DNA of 50,345 nucleotides from Myxococcales bacterium. Its GTDB lineage: Bacteria > Myxococcota_A > Polyangia > Palsa-1104 > JAEUJZ01. Shown here in pieces: positions 24,531 through 33,634 of the stretch (position 1 is the stretch's first letter; each line of letters begins with the position of its first letter). Both the position numbers and the translations under genes were made by a program. The stretch is from the NCBI GenBank assembly GCA_016794365.1, contig JAEUKB010000031.1, forward strand, positions 1-50,345, in the 5' to 3' direction. The notes beneath the pieces were generated by a model that worked only from the letters and a program-made list of their open reading frames with translations, was not told the DNA's origin and made no database searches.

Positions 24531-25739
24531 ATGCTGACCAGCTATGTCATCGATGCGGTACGAACCCCACGAGGCCGAGGCAAAGCCGGAAAAGGTGCGC
24601 TGTCGAGCGTGCATCCACAAGAGCTGTTTGCGCAGCTTCTGTCGGCACTGGTTGCGCGCGGTCTGGATGCTCAGCGCGTCGAAGATGTCATCGTCGGTTG
24701 CGTCTCTCAAGTCGGTGAACAGGGAGCGAACATTGCGCGCAATGCGGTGCTCAGCGCAGGCTGGCCGCAGGAAGTTTCGGCCACCACCGTCAATCGCTTC
24801 TGCGGATCGGGCGTCCAAGCGACCCACTTTGCGGCGATGGGCGTGGCCTCGGGAGCGATGGATCTCGTCGTCGCTGGCGGGATCGAAAGCATGTCGCGTG
24901 TTCCGATGGGCTCAGACGGCGGCGGTCAAGACGGCGGCAACACGCAGCTTCGCACACGCTATGCCCAAGTGCCGCAAGGCATCAGCGCCGATCTGATCGC
25001 GACGCTGGAAGGCTTTGGCCGAGAGCAGCTCGATGCCGTCGCGCTCACGTCGCAACAGCGAGCCGCACGCGCCCTGCGAGAAGGACGCTTTGCGCGATCG
25101 ATCGTTCCGGTGCGCGATCCTCAGACGGGATCGGTGCTGCTCGCGCAGGATGAGAGCGTTCGTGCGGACACGACGCTGCAAGGGCTTGGCACGCTGGCCC
25201 CGTCGTTTGCTGCGCTGGGAGAAGCGTTCGATCCGATTGCACTGCGCGCGTATCCACAAGTTGCGGCAGTTCGGCACGTTCACACGGCGGGAAACTCCAG
25301 CGGCCTGGCCGACGGTGCGGCGGCGCTGGTGCTCGCGTCAGAGCGCTATGTTCGCGAAACCGGCATTCGTCCACGCGCACGGATTCGGACCCTGACGGCG
25401 CTCGGGAGCGAGCCGGTGATCATGCTGACTGCGCCCGCACCGACGGCAAAAAGAGCGCTTCAGCTCGCGGGACTGACCGCGCAAGACATCGATCTGTGGG
25501 AAATCAACGAAGCGTTCGCAGCGGTGGTGCTTCAGACGATACAGGCGCTCGACATCGATCCAGAGCGCGTCAACGTAAACGGCGGTGCGATTGCGCTGGG
25601 ACATCCGCTCGGAGCGACGGGCGCGATGCTCCTTGGCACTGCACTGGACGAGCTAGAGCGTCGCAATGAAACGCGAGCACTCGTCACCATGTGCATCGGC
25701 GGCGGACAAGGCATCGCCACCATCATCGAGCGTGTCTAA
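24531..25739 (+). CDS. Acetyl-CoA C-acyltransferase (thiolase)
   Basis: The product has 402 residues and starts [24 protein letters not shown], with AAGGAAAAG just before the ATG. The nucleophilic cysteine is in [17 protein letters not shown]. The catalytic His is in [15 protein letters not shown] and the second Cys in [11 protein letters not shown]. It belongs to the thiolase I/FadA-like group that cleaves 3-ketoacyl-CoA with CoA. With the PaaI-type thioesterase downstream and TetR upstream it suggests a small inducible beta-oxidation-like pathway. No dehydrogenase or hydratase is linked here. Confidence 0.93.
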   Translation: MLTSYVIDAVRTPRGRGKAGKGALSSVHPQELFAQLLSALVARGLDAQRVEDVIVGCVSQVGEQGANIARNAVLSAGWPQEVSATTVNRFCGSGVQATHFAAMGVASGAMDLVVAGGIESMSRVPMGSDGGGQDGGNTQLRTRYAQVPQGISADLIATLEGFGREQLDAVALTSQQRAARALREGRFARSIVPVRDPQTGSVLLAQDESVRADTTLQGLGTLAPSFAALGEAFDPIALRAYPQVAAVRHVHTAGNSSGLADGAAALVLASERYVRETGIRPRARIRTLTALGSEPVIMLTAPAPTAKRALQLAGLTAQDIDLWEINEAFAAVVLQTIQALDIDPERVNVNGGAIALGHPLGATGAMLLGTALDELERRNETRALVTMCIGGGQGIATIIERV

Positions 25740-25763
25740 CCCTCACACGGGAAAGTAGCGGAC

Positions 25764-26234
25764 ATGAATCGCCCAGCCCACATCCAAGCCCCAAAGACCA
25801 CCAAGCACATCGAAGCCATGCACGCGCTCGTCAGAGGAGAAGCCGAGCCACCACCGATTGCCAAGCTGATCGGATTTCAAATGCGCTCCGTCGAGCTGGG
25901 CATTTCTGTATTCGAGCTGGACACCGGACCGCAACACGCAAACCCGATGGGAACGCTCCACGGCGGCGTGCTGGGCGACCTGATCGACATCGCGTGCGGA
26001 ACTGCGATGGCCACGTCGCTCGAAGACAGTGAGTCGTTTACGTCGCTCGATCTAAGCGTGAAGTTTCTAAAGCCAGTCTGGACGACGCGGCTGCGCGCGA
26101 CAGCGACGCTGGTGAAGCGAACCCGAGCGCTCGGACTGCTCGAATGTGAGGTGACGGACCCGAGCGGCAGCCTGGTTGCACGCGGCTACAGCACCTGCAT
26201 GGTCCTACGCGGCGACGAGGCGAGCGGTCGTTAG
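25764..26234 (+). CDS. PaaI-family hotdog-fold acyl-CoA thioesterase
   Basis: This 156-residue protein contains the hotdog signature NPMGTLHGGVLGDLIDIACGTAMAT with HGG, followed by TSLDLSVKFLKPV and a terminal strand GSLVARGYSTCMVL. These enzymes release acyl groups from CoA. It lies 24 bp after the thiolase in the same direction. Its stop overlaps by four bases the stop of the convergent permease, so there is no room for a terminator between them. Confidence 0.88.
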   Translation: MNRPAHIQAPKTTKHIEAMHALVRGEAEPPPIAKLIGFQMRSVELGISVFELDTGPQHANPMGTLHGGVLGDLIDIACGTAMATSLEDSESFTSLDLSVKFLKPVWTTRLRATATLVKRTRALGLLECEVTDPSGSLVARGYSTCMVLRGDEASGR

Positions 26235-27793
26235 TGACTCGGGCCGTCCACCGGCTCTGTGACCTTGCGCGCGAGCATAAAGATCACCGCCATCGCAAAG
26301 TACGCACCGACGAACGGCCAAGCCGGAGCCAGCTTGATCGCGGTATCTGCGGGCGTAAACGTGTAGGAATGAATCAGTCCCGTCGCGCTCACCGCAGCAC
26401 CGGCCAGACACCACATGCTGGCTCGCTCAAAGCGACGCTCGATCACTTCGACGGTGGCTGCGGCCAAGAGCATCGACGTAAAGATAAAGCCTTGCTCTAG
26501 CGCGAATGCGCCTTCGATGAACGTGTCCGACGCATGAAACGCCGGGTAGAGCTTGTCTGAAAACAGCGGACCACTCGACTGACCGGCACCGCCAATGCGC
26601 AGTCCATTTTTGACCAGCAGCGAACCCCACGCCGCCACGCCCGGCAAGATCCCGAGCACCACCGCCGGAGCATGCTCTTTCGGTGTCGCCTGAAACGACT
26701 GCGCGGTGATGACGATGCCGATCCACAGCACGATCGCCATGCCCGCATCGATCGGAATCGCCCAGCCGATGTAACCGAGCGTTCCGGTCAAGCACACCAG
26801 CGTCACAAACGCACCGTTTAGGATCGAGTAGCCCGCGCGCGCGCCCAGCGCTTTCCAGCCCGGATGCCCGATATAAATCGTCGTCGGAAAGCACGATCCA
26901 AACAGCGCCGCTGCGATCGCTCCCAGACCGTTTGCAGCCAGCGAGGGTCGCGTCGGATAGGAATCACCAGCCGCTTCGGCAGATTCGACGTTTTGCAGCG
27001 AGCCAATCAGATCAAACAGCGCGATCGGCACCACCACCGGCAGAAACTGCCACAGATAGCCCTGGCTCAGCGCCGGAATCAGGTCGCCCAGCACCGGCAG
27101 CGGCACATGCACGCCCAGCTTCGCCATCGGCTGACCCACCGGTGCCAGCTTCGTCGCCCACGACAGCGCCGTCCCAAGTCCCACCGCGATCAGACCGCCC
27201 GGCAGCCCGCCTTTGAACTTCACCCGTCCAAAGTAGGTCAGCAGCACGATGGCCAGCGTCGCCAGTCCGACGATCGGATGCGCAAAGGTCCGAAACAGAA
27301 AGCCCAGCGAGATAAAGCCCAGCGCAATGCCCGACAGCGTCGAAAGCAGCGCGGCCCGAGGCGTGGCTCGTCGAATCTTTTCCGCAAACAGCGATCCAAG
27401 CAGCGAGATCACCCCCGAGCCCAGACACGCCGCCAGACCCGCATGCCACGCGAGCAGCGCTGGATTGGGATGACCGGCGGCCTGCGCGCTCAGCTTGGTC
27501 GGCAGCATCACCAAAAAAACGTACGAAAGTAGCGAAACCGTGTTGATTCCGTAAGGAAGCGCACAGATATCGCTTCTTCCTGTCGCTTCTGCCAGCTTCA
27601 GCGCTTGCCGCGCATAAAAGATGTTTCCCAGCAGCAGCGAGACAGCGACGCCCGGCAAAATCCGTCCATACAGCAGCTCATCAGGAAGCCCAAGAACGTG
27701 CGTACAGAGCGACCGGATGAGCAGTAGCTGAACCAGATTGTCGAGCGCGAGGCCGAAAAACCCGTCGATATCCCCGCGCACAAACCAGCGCAT
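26231..27793 (-). CDS. NCS2-like permease (xanthine/uracil permease superfamily)
   Basis: This is a polytopic membrane protein of 520 residues with about 12-14 TM segments and few charged residues. GGGGGGA sits just before the ATG at 27793, better than the upstream GTG at 27805. Recognisable stretches include DIDGFFGLALDNLVQLLLI, ICALPYGINTVSLLSYVFLVMLP and FGSCFPTTIYIGHPGWKALGAR, which resemble the NCS2/AzgA-type nucleobase transporter fold. Substrate cannot be assigned. Confidence 0.75.
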   Translation of the reverse strand: MRWFVRGDIDGFFGLALDNLVQLLLIRSLCTHVLGLPDELLYGRILPGVAVSLLLGNIFYARQALKLAEATGRSDICALPYGINTVSLLSYVFLVMLPTKLSAQAAGHPNPALLAWHAGLAACLGSGVISLLGSLFAEKIRRATPRAALLSTLSGIALGFISLGFLFRTFAHPIVGLATLAIVLLTYFGRVKFKGGLPGGLIAVGLGTALSWATKLAPVGQPMAKLGVHVPLPVLGDLIPALSQGYLWQFLPVVVPIALFDLIGSLQNVESAEAAGDSYPTRPSLAANGLGAIAAALFGSCFPTTIYIGHPGWKALGARAGYSILNGAFVTLVCLTGTLGYIGWAIPIDAGMAIVLWIGIVITAQSFQATPKEHAPAVVLGILPGVAAWGSLLVKNGLRIGGAGQSSGPLFSDKLYPAFHASDTFIEGAFALEQGFIFTSMLLAAATVEVIERRFERASMWCLAGAAVSATGLIHSYTFTPADTAIKLAPAWPFVGAYFAMAVIFMLARKVTEPVDGPSH

Positions 27794-27855
27794 GCGTCCC
27801 CCCACTTAGGAAACAGAGCCCAGCATAAACCAAAGCGCCCGCAAAGGATACGGCT

Positions 27856-29361
27856 CTACCGATCGACGATTTCGAGCGCGCCGAGCCGCTCACCGTGACG
27901 CAGCCACGCCATCGTTCGTTCCAGATCGCTGCGCCGATCAAGCGGAGCCAAGCGCTGCATCAGGTGCGAAGGTAGGTGGGTAAGCGACTCGGTCAGCTCG
28001 GGCTGGCTGTCAAAGCCAAGCTGCGTTGCCAGATCGCTGGCACGAATCGACAGGCGCGGCAAGTCCGTCGGTGGAGGCGCAGGATGCTTGACCAGCTTCG
28101 GATCGATCGCTGCCGAGAGATCCGCCGCAGCCGTCATCCGCTTCGAGGTGCTCTCGATGCCAAAGCGCGTTCGCAGCATGGATCCGACGGAAGTGTGATC
28201 GTACACCGTCGAATCAACGAAGCCTTGACGCACCGTGGGTCCAATCAGCAGCGTCGGCACACGAAAGCCTGCTTGCGAAAACTCAGCGCGATCGTCGGGC
28301 AAAAGCGGCGGCGCAACGTGATCGTAAAAGCCACCGTGCTCGTCGTAGGTGATCACCAGCAGCGTCCTAGACCACTGCGGGCTCTGTAGCAGCGCCGACA
28401 CCAGCGTCGCAATCAGCGCCTGACCGAGCTGGATGTTGTGACTTGGGTGATCGTCGTTGGTCAAAAAGTCGGGATCAATGATCGACAGCGACGGCAGCGT
28501 TCCGTTTTTACAGTCCGCAAAGAACTCGTCGATCTTCGCCGTTGGATTGACGCTGAGCAGCTTGCCCGGATACGCGCCCCAGTACCACGCCGCCGGACCG
28601 ACGATGTAGTTCTTGCCGGTCAGCCCGCGCTGCTTGAGCCGCTCCCACAACGTCGTCGGACCGCCCACCGCAAAGCCCGAGTTGTCCTTCTTGCCTCCCG
28701 ACGAGCCCGCGTGCAGATAGAAGCGATTCGGCCAGGTTGGACCCATCACCGACGCAAACCAGCGATCACAGACGGTGAAGTGATCGGCCAGCGCGTAGTA
28801 GTACGGAATCTGGCTGCGATCGTGAAAGCCCATCACCTCGGAAGCGTATTTGTCGCCGTGTCGCGCAACGTGTTCCTTGACGAAGCCGTCGTTTTTGCCG
28901 CCGCCAAACTGCTTGTGACAGGAATCCCAGCCGTGCGGTGGATCTTTGGGCTCGTAGTTTAGGAGCTTGCTGACCTTGATGAGCTTGCCGCTCGCGTCGG
29001 GATTCGATTCGCTGCCGGTCAGTCCGTCGGGACGACGCTTGCCCGGATAGCGCGCATCGCTCGTCAGCGTGCCCAGATAATGGTCAAACGAGCGATTTTC
29101 CATCATCAGCACCACCACCGCATCGATTCCCGCGAGCAGCTCAGTCGGTGAGGACGGCAGCGGCTCGGACAGATCGGGCGGCTGGCCCAGATCGACATCC
29201 CGATCGCCCAAATCACCCTGATCAGGCAGCGACTCATCGCGATCCGCCAACAGCTCACCGGGACCGCTCACACAGCCCACGGTCAGCGCAGACAGCGACA
29301 CACCCAGATGTTGTAAGGCGGCTCGTCTGGAAATTCCGTCACGTCGATGCCTGTTTGTCAT
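27856..29361 (-). CDS. Tat-exported phospholipase C / phosphoesterase-family lipoprotein
   Basis: This 501-residue protein begins with a twin-arginine signal, SRRAALQHLGVSLSALTVGC, whose Cys forms a lipobox, so it is probably exported folded and then lipidated. The catalytic domain of the phosphoesterase/AcpA-PLC family is evident from VVLMMENRSFDHYLGTL, HFTVCDRWFASVMGPTWPNR and ITYDEHGGFYDHVAPP. It likely hydrolyses phospholipids or phosphomonoesters at the cell surface. A Asp/Pro-rich spacer (about 40-75) separates anchor and enzyme. GAGG six bases upstream supports the start. Confidence 0.9.
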   Translation of the reverse strand: MTNRHRRDGISRRAALQHLGVSLSALTVGCVSGPGELLADRDESLPDQGDLGDRDVDLGQPPDLSEPLPSSPTELLAGIDAVVVLMMENRSFDHYLGTLTSDARYPGKRRPDGLTGSESNPDASGKLIKVSKLLNYEPKDPPHGWDSCHKQFGGGKNDGFVKEHVARHGDKYASEVMGFHDRSQIPYYYALADHFTVCDRWFASVMGPTWPNRFYLHAGSSGGKKDNSGFAVGGPTTLWERLKQRGLTGKNYIVGPAAWYWGAYPGKLLSVNPTAKIDEFFADCKNGTLPSLSIIDPDFLTNDDHPSHNIQLGQALIATLVSALLQSPQWSRTLLVITYDEHGGFYDHVAPPLLPDDRAEFSQAGFRVPTLLIGPTVRQGFVDSTVYDHTSVGSMLRTRFGIESTSKRMTAAADLSAAIDPKLVKHPAPPPTDLPRLSIRASDLATQLGFDSQPELTESLTHLPSHLMQRLAPLDRRSDLERTMAWLRHGERLGALEIVDR

Positions 29362-29582
29362 GGCGTCCTCGCAGGGGTTGTTGTGGAAAAAGGACCATAG
29401 GACAAGGTCCGGCTGTCAGACAAGAGCGCATGTCTTCTGACTGTGGCCATCGCTGTCAGACGGTCCGCCAGCGCCAGTGCGCGTCGCCAGCCGCTGGTTT
29501 GAAGCGTGTCCGCACAGAGCTCGGGTAAAATGACAGCTCTTGGCTACCGGCCTGAGGTCGCGTAGTCACACAAGGGGGATTC
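29362..29582. promoter_or_regulatory. Divergent promoter region with repeated GTCAGAC elements
   Basis: This 221-bp region lies between the phospholipase C gene and the DUF4139 genes. GCTGTCAGAC occurs at 29412-29421 and again at 29452-29461, with an inverted TCTGAC at 29437-29442 between them. GGACC-N9-GGTCC forms a small hairpin near 29391-29409. The arrangement suggests a regulator binding region; no known consensus is matched. Confidence 0.35.
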
Positions 29583-31841
29583 GTGCAGATTGTTTGCGGC
29601 AGCCAGGTCTGCCAAGTCACCGTGTTTGCGCGTGGAGCCGTCGTCACCCGTCGCGTCGAGCTGCCTGCTGGGACGACCGTTCCCGAAGGCGACCTTGAGC
29701 TGGTGATTCCCGAGGTCACCATTCGCTCGGAACCTGGCAGCTTTCGCGCCCAGCTTGATTCGGGACGGCGCAGCGTCGTGCTGGTGGACACGGTGGTGGT
29801 TCCGCCCGTGGGTCCAGTGCAGCCCGGCGGAAGTCAGGCCAAGCTCGACGAGCTAAAGCTGCGCATGGATCGCGTCCAAGCCGAGATCGATCGACTCTCG
29901 ACGCAGCGTCAGCGGCTGTCGAAGCAGTTTCCCGATCCAGCGCTGCGCACCACGTCGCTGGTTGAAAAAGTCGATGAGCGCATTGCCGACTCGATTGCCA
30001 CGGCGGGACTGCTGGCGGAAGTGCAGCGACAGCTCGGCGAAAAACAGCAGCTTCTGGAACAAAAGCTGTCGGAGCTGGCGCAAGAAAAAGCAGCGGCAGA
30101 GCTACGGCTCAGTCAGTCCCCATCGAGCGAGCGTCAAGGTCGAAGCCAGCCAACGCGCAAAGTGACGGTACGCATCACAGGCAGTGGACCGCTTGCGACG
30201 CTGTCGGTGTCGTACGTGATTCCGGCGGCGCGCTTCTTTCCGGCCTATACGCTGCGACTTCTCGACGGTGGAAAGCGCGCAACCTGGACGGTGGAAGCGC
30301 ATGTGGCCCAGCAGAGCGGTGAAGACTGGAACGGTGTCAGGCTGTCGCTCTCGACCGCCGATCTGATCTTCGACGCACGGCTGCCAGAGCTTCCGTCGCT
30401 GCGCTTTGGTCGAGCCCAGCCCACAGCGCGACGCGGCTATCGACCCGCACCGGAAGGACTGGAGCGGCTGTTTGCGGGCTACGATCGCGGCTTTGTACCG
30501 GGTCAGAATCCGACGGATGGAGCGGCTCCAGAGCCTGTCGTGCAGGCAGCTTCCGAGCGAACCCCACAGACGGATGCGCTTCAGTTTGACGACAGCTTGA
30601 GCGACGAGCCAACGTGGGCAACGCGCGCCGAGACAGCCGAAGCCGAGCTAAGCAAAAAGGGAGCGCTCCCACCACCGTCACCACCGCAGTTTTCAGCGCC
30701 CGCAGGCATCCCGCCATCGCCACCGCCCGCACCGATGTATTCCATGCCAGCGCCGGGCGGAGCCCCGATGTCTCTCGCACCAGCACCGCAAGCACCGCCG
30801 CTGGCCAAGTCAGCAGGAATGTTTCGCGGCGAAGGCGGCATCGGATCGCTTCAGGGCAAAGCCAAGGAAGCCAAGCGCAGTCGCAGCGTCGCACGCACAT
30901 TCGCTGGCGGTGGTGGCGGTGGGTACGACGACGACGATGGAAGCCCGTTTGCGGACAGCGTCGGTGCGCTGCCAGCGCTCGAAGAGTCCCCGGCCATGCC
31001 CGACGCCATTGAGCCGCAAGATGCTTGGCTGGACTTCGATCAGCTGCTGCTAAGCGGACCCGAAGATCCGCTGTTCCGAGGCAAGCTCAAGCGTCGCAGC
31101 GACGATCAAGCACAGCACAAGCTTCAGCAGTCGGTGCGCACGATTGAACAGCTCTCTGCACCGAGCGGGCTCGTCGATCCACTGCACTCGCGCGGACAGT
31201 TCGATCATCGCTTCGATGCCGAAGGTCTTTTGAAGATTCCGTCGGACGGAAAGCTCCATCGGGTTGCGATCCTGTCTGCCGAAGGTCAGCCGACGCTGCG
31301 CCTGTTGACGGTTCCGCGAGAGCGAGCCGATGTCTATCGCGAAGCCGAGCTACAGAATCCGTGTCACGCACCGCTGCTGGCTGGTCCCGTCGATGTCTAC
31401 GTCGATGGCGGACTGCTGACCACCGATCACATCAGCCACGTCGATCGCGGTGGCAGCTTGCGCGTCGGAATGGGCGTCGAAGATCGCGTCCGGGTGGCTC
31501 GCAATGTCCGCGCCGAAGAAGAGAGCGCAGGTCTTCTCGGTGGCTCGACGGCGATGAATCATACCGTCACGATCGAGCTATCTTCGTCGCTGGGACAGCC
31601 GATTCAAATTGAAGTACTCGATCGCCTGCCGGTGAGTGAAGACAAGTCGCTCACCGTCGAGCTGACCGCCGAAAAGCCCGCCCACACACCGTACGACCAA
31701 GCAGAGCGCGGAGCGCCCATCCGTCGCGGAATGAAGTGGCGCCTTCTGCTGCCGCCCGCAGGCAAAGCCAAGATCGAATATCAGTACCGTCTGAGCTTTT
31801 CCGCCAAGAGCGAGATCATCGGAGGCAATCGTCGTGACTAA
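29583..31841 (+). CDS. DUF4139 (MuiA-like) protein with long disordered insertion
   Basis: This 752-residue protein starts at a GTG with AGGGGG five bases upstream. Residues 10-80 fit the N-terminal DUF4140 domain (VTVFARGAVVTRRVELPAG). A coiled coil follows (about 85-185, Gln/Glu/Arg-rich). The DUF4139 beta-rich region begins at KVTVRITGSGPLATLSVSYVIP and ends at WRLLLPPAGKAKIEYQYRLSF. It is interrupted by about 200 Pro/Ala/Gly/Ser-rich residues (roughly 290-490), including a GGGGGGYDDDDGS stretch. No signal peptide is visible, so it is probably cytoplasmic. Function of the family is unknown beyond the historical mucoidy-inhibitor label. It overlaps the next gene by 8 bp. Confidence 0.88.
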   Translation: MQIVCGSQVCQVTVFARGAVVTRRVELPAGTTVPEGDLELVIPEVTIRSEPGSFRAQLDSGRRSVVLVDTVVVPPVGPVQPGGSQAKLDELKLRMDRVQAEIDRLSTQRQRLSKQFPDPALRTTSLVEKVDERIADSIATAGLLAEVQRQLGEKQQLLEQKLSELAQEKAAAELRLSQSPSSERQGRSQPTRKVTVRITGSGPLATLSVSYVIPAARFFPAYTLRLLDGGKRATWTVEAHVAQQSGEDWNGVRLSLSTADLIFDARLPELPSLRFGRAQPTARRGYRPAPEGLERLFAGYDRGFVPGQNPTDGAAPEPVVQAASERTPQTDALQFDDSLSDEPTWATRAETAEAELSKKGALPPPSPPQFSAPAGIPPSPPPAPMYSMPAPGGAPMSLAPAPQAPPLAKSAGMFRGEGGIGSLQGKAKEAKRSRSVARTFAGGGGGGYDDDDGSPFADSVGALPALEESPAMPDAIEPQDAWLDFDQLLLSGPEDPLFRGKLKRRSDDQAQHKLQQSVRTIEQLSAPSGLVDPLHSRGQFDHRFDAEGLLKIPSDGKLHRVAILSAEGQPTLRLLTVPRERADVYREAELQNPCHAPLLAGPVDVYVDGGLLTTDHISHVDRGGSLRVGMGVEDRVRVARNVRAEEESAGLLGGSTAMNHTVTIELSSSLGQPIQIEVLDRLPVSEDKSLTVELTAEKPAHTPYDQAERGAPIRRGMKWRLLLPPAGKAKIEYQYRLSFSAKSEIIGGNRRD

Positions 31842-33420
31842 CCAACCCTCGACCAGCGAAGGACAGCGGATCGAGCTGGATACCAAGCCGCTGCGGGTCA
31901 CATTCTTCGAGGACCGCGCCGAGGTTGTGCGTAGTGCATCCGCGACGGTGCCCGCCGGAACGGTGCTGATCAGCCTGCGTGGTGTGACGCCGCTCGTCGA
32001 TGATCAGAGCGTGCTGCCGCTGGTCCAAGGCGCAGCCAAGCTGTTATCGACGCAGGTGACACGACGCAGCCATGAAGTGACCGTCGGTAGCGAAGCAGAG
32101 CTACGCGAGTCGGAGCAGGATCAGAAAAAAGCGCTGGCTCGTCGGGTTCTCGCCGAGAGAGCGCTCGAAGTTGCGCAGGTCCACGAAGGTCGCTGTGCAG
32201 CGCTGATCTTGGCCTGGGTCGTCGCGCTCGGACGGGTTCCACGCGGCGCAGCGACGGAGCTTTCCGGTTGGCGGTCTGCGCTTGGGCAGCTTCTCGATAG
32301 TCAAAGCGAAGCGCTCGACGGTCTTTGTGCCGCCCAAAAAGCACTGTCCGATGCCAAGCTGGACGAAAAGCGCGCCCAGCTTCGCTATCAAGCGGCGCGC
32401 AAGCTAAAGCCCCGTCGAGAATCGACCATTGATCTCCAGCTTGAAGTGCCCAGTCCGACGGAGATCGCCCTGGAAGTGACCTACATTACGCCGTGTGCGC
32501 TGTGGCGGCCAGAACACCTGGCGCGGCTTTCTACGCACAGCGACGGGACGCATAGCCTGACGATTGTAACCTCGGCGGTGGTGTGGCAGCGCAGCGGCGA
32601 GGAATGGTCCGGCGTACAAGCGCGCTTTTCGACGGCACGACCGGCGCAGCATGCCTCGCCCCCACTGCTCAGCGAAGACCCGCTGCGGCTGCGACGAAAG
32701 ACCGACGCAGAGCGGCGCACCGTGGTCGTCGAAGCGCGCGAGCAGAGCATCGCCCTGGCTGGGCTCGGTCGGGGCAGCCAAAACGTCGAAGAAATGCCCG
32801 GCGTAGACGACGGTGGCGAGCCGCTGACCTTCGAGGCCAGCCGTCCGGTGTCCATCTTGTCCACGGGACAGCCCAGCCGCATCGAGATCGCTCAAGTTTC
32901 CGTCGCAGCACAGGTTGAGCGCGTGGTCTTCCCCGAGCGCGGCATGGCAGCCCACCTTCGCGCCACCGCCACACTGACGGGACTTCGACCGCTGCTGGCC
33001 GGTCCCGTCGTGCTCTCACGCGGCACCGAGCTATGTGGTCGTGGTCGCACCGGCTTCGTCGGTCGCGGCGAGCCCTTCGAGCTGGGCTTCGGTCCCGACG
33101 ACGGCCTGCGCGTTCGCCGTCAAGTCAGCGAGGAGCGAGAGCAAGCCGCACTCACCGGCACCCAGCGCGTCAGCCGCACCGTCAAGCTGTTCGTCAGCAA
33201 CCTGAGCGGCACGCCACGCAAGCTGCTCATCACTGAGCGTGTTCCGGTCAGCGAAATTCGCGAAGTCGAAGTCAGCGTCGAGAGAACCAGCGGCATGCGC
33301 TGGGACGGCAAAGATGGCTTCGCGCACTTCGATGTCGAGCTGCCCGGACGCGCCACCCGCGAGCTGCTTCTTTTGTACCGAATCGAAGCGCCCAGCCGCG
33401 TCCAGCTTCCCTCCATGTAA
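31834..33420 (+). CDS. Second DUF4139 (MuiA-like) protein
   Basis: This 528-residue paralog of the preceding gene starts at GTG inside its last codons. It has the DUF4140-like opening LRVTFFEDRAEVVRSASATVPAG, a helical segment rich in Ala/Arg/Gln (about 85-190), and the DUF4139 region from ALEVTYITPCALWRPEH to VELPGRATRELLLLYRIEAP. It lacks the disordered insertion of the first. Tandem, overlapping paralogs suggest an obligate heteromer (inference). A repeat array begins six bases after its stop. Confidence 0.87.
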   Translation: MTNQPSTSEGQRIELDTKPLRVTFFEDRAEVVRSASATVPAGTVLISLRGVTPLVDDQSVLPLVQGAAKLLSTQVTRRSHEVTVGSEAELRESEQDQKKALARRVLAERALEVAQVHEGRCAALILAWVVALGRVPRGAATELSGWRSALGQLLDSQSEALDGLCAAQKALSDAKLDEKRAQLRYQAARKLKPRRESTIDLQLEVPSPTEIALEVTYITPCALWRPEHLARLSTHSDGTHSLTIVTSAVVWQRSGEEWSGVQARFSTARPAQHASPPLLSEDPLRLRRKTDAERRTVVVEAREQSIALAGLGRGSQNVEEMPGVDDGGEPLTFEASRPVSILSTGQPSRIEIAQVSVAAQVERVVFPERGMAAHLRATATLTGLRPLLAGPVVLSRGTELCGRGRTGFVGRGEPFELGFGPDDGLRVRRQVSEEREQAALTGTQRVSRTVKLFVSNLSGTPRKLLITERVPVSEIREVEVSVERTSGMRWDGKDGFAHFDVELPGRATRELLLLYRIEAPSRVQLPSM

Positions 33421-33425
33421 GCCCC

Positions 33426-33546
33426 GATTCCTGCTCGATTCCTGACCGATTCCTGACCGATTCCTATTCGATTCCTGCTCGATTCCTGCTCGATTCCTGA
33501 CCGATTCCTGACCGATTCCTGACCGATTCCTGCTTGATTTCTATTC
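33426..33546. repeat. 11-bp tandem repeat array 1 (GATTCCTGCTC type)
   Basis: Eleven contiguous 11-bp units, each starting GATTCCT or a one-base variant, with the last four bases varying (GCTC, GACC, ATTC, GCTT). It starts six bases after the DUF4139 stop. Ten of the eleven units contain GATTC (a GANTC site). The unit period is close to one helical turn, so all cores face roughly the same side of the DNA. Confidence 0.95.
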
Positions 33547-33607
33547 GTCATCAAATGACAAAGAATTGCATTTGATCTGTGCCATTTCTTCTGGTGATCT
33601 TGATCTA

Positions 33608-33626
33608 AATGCAAAATATTTGCATT
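33608..33626. promoter_or_regulatory. Perfect 19-bp palindrome before the DUF1826 gene
   Basis: AATGCAAA-ATA-TTTGCATT is a perfect inverted repeat ending eight bases before the DUF1826 ATG (33635). A related TTGCATTT lies about 40 bp further upstream. Size, symmetry and A/T content resemble Fur/Zur-family boxes, and DUF1826 genes are associated with zinc-limitation neighbourhoods in other bacteria, so a Zur-like operator is a reasonable guess. No regulator is encoded nearby. Confidence 0.7.
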
Positions 33627-33634
33627 ATCTAGCC

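Noticed and set aside
26864..27532. Rightward 222-codon frame
   Set aside because: Shadow of the permease; Arg/Gln-rich and without start context.
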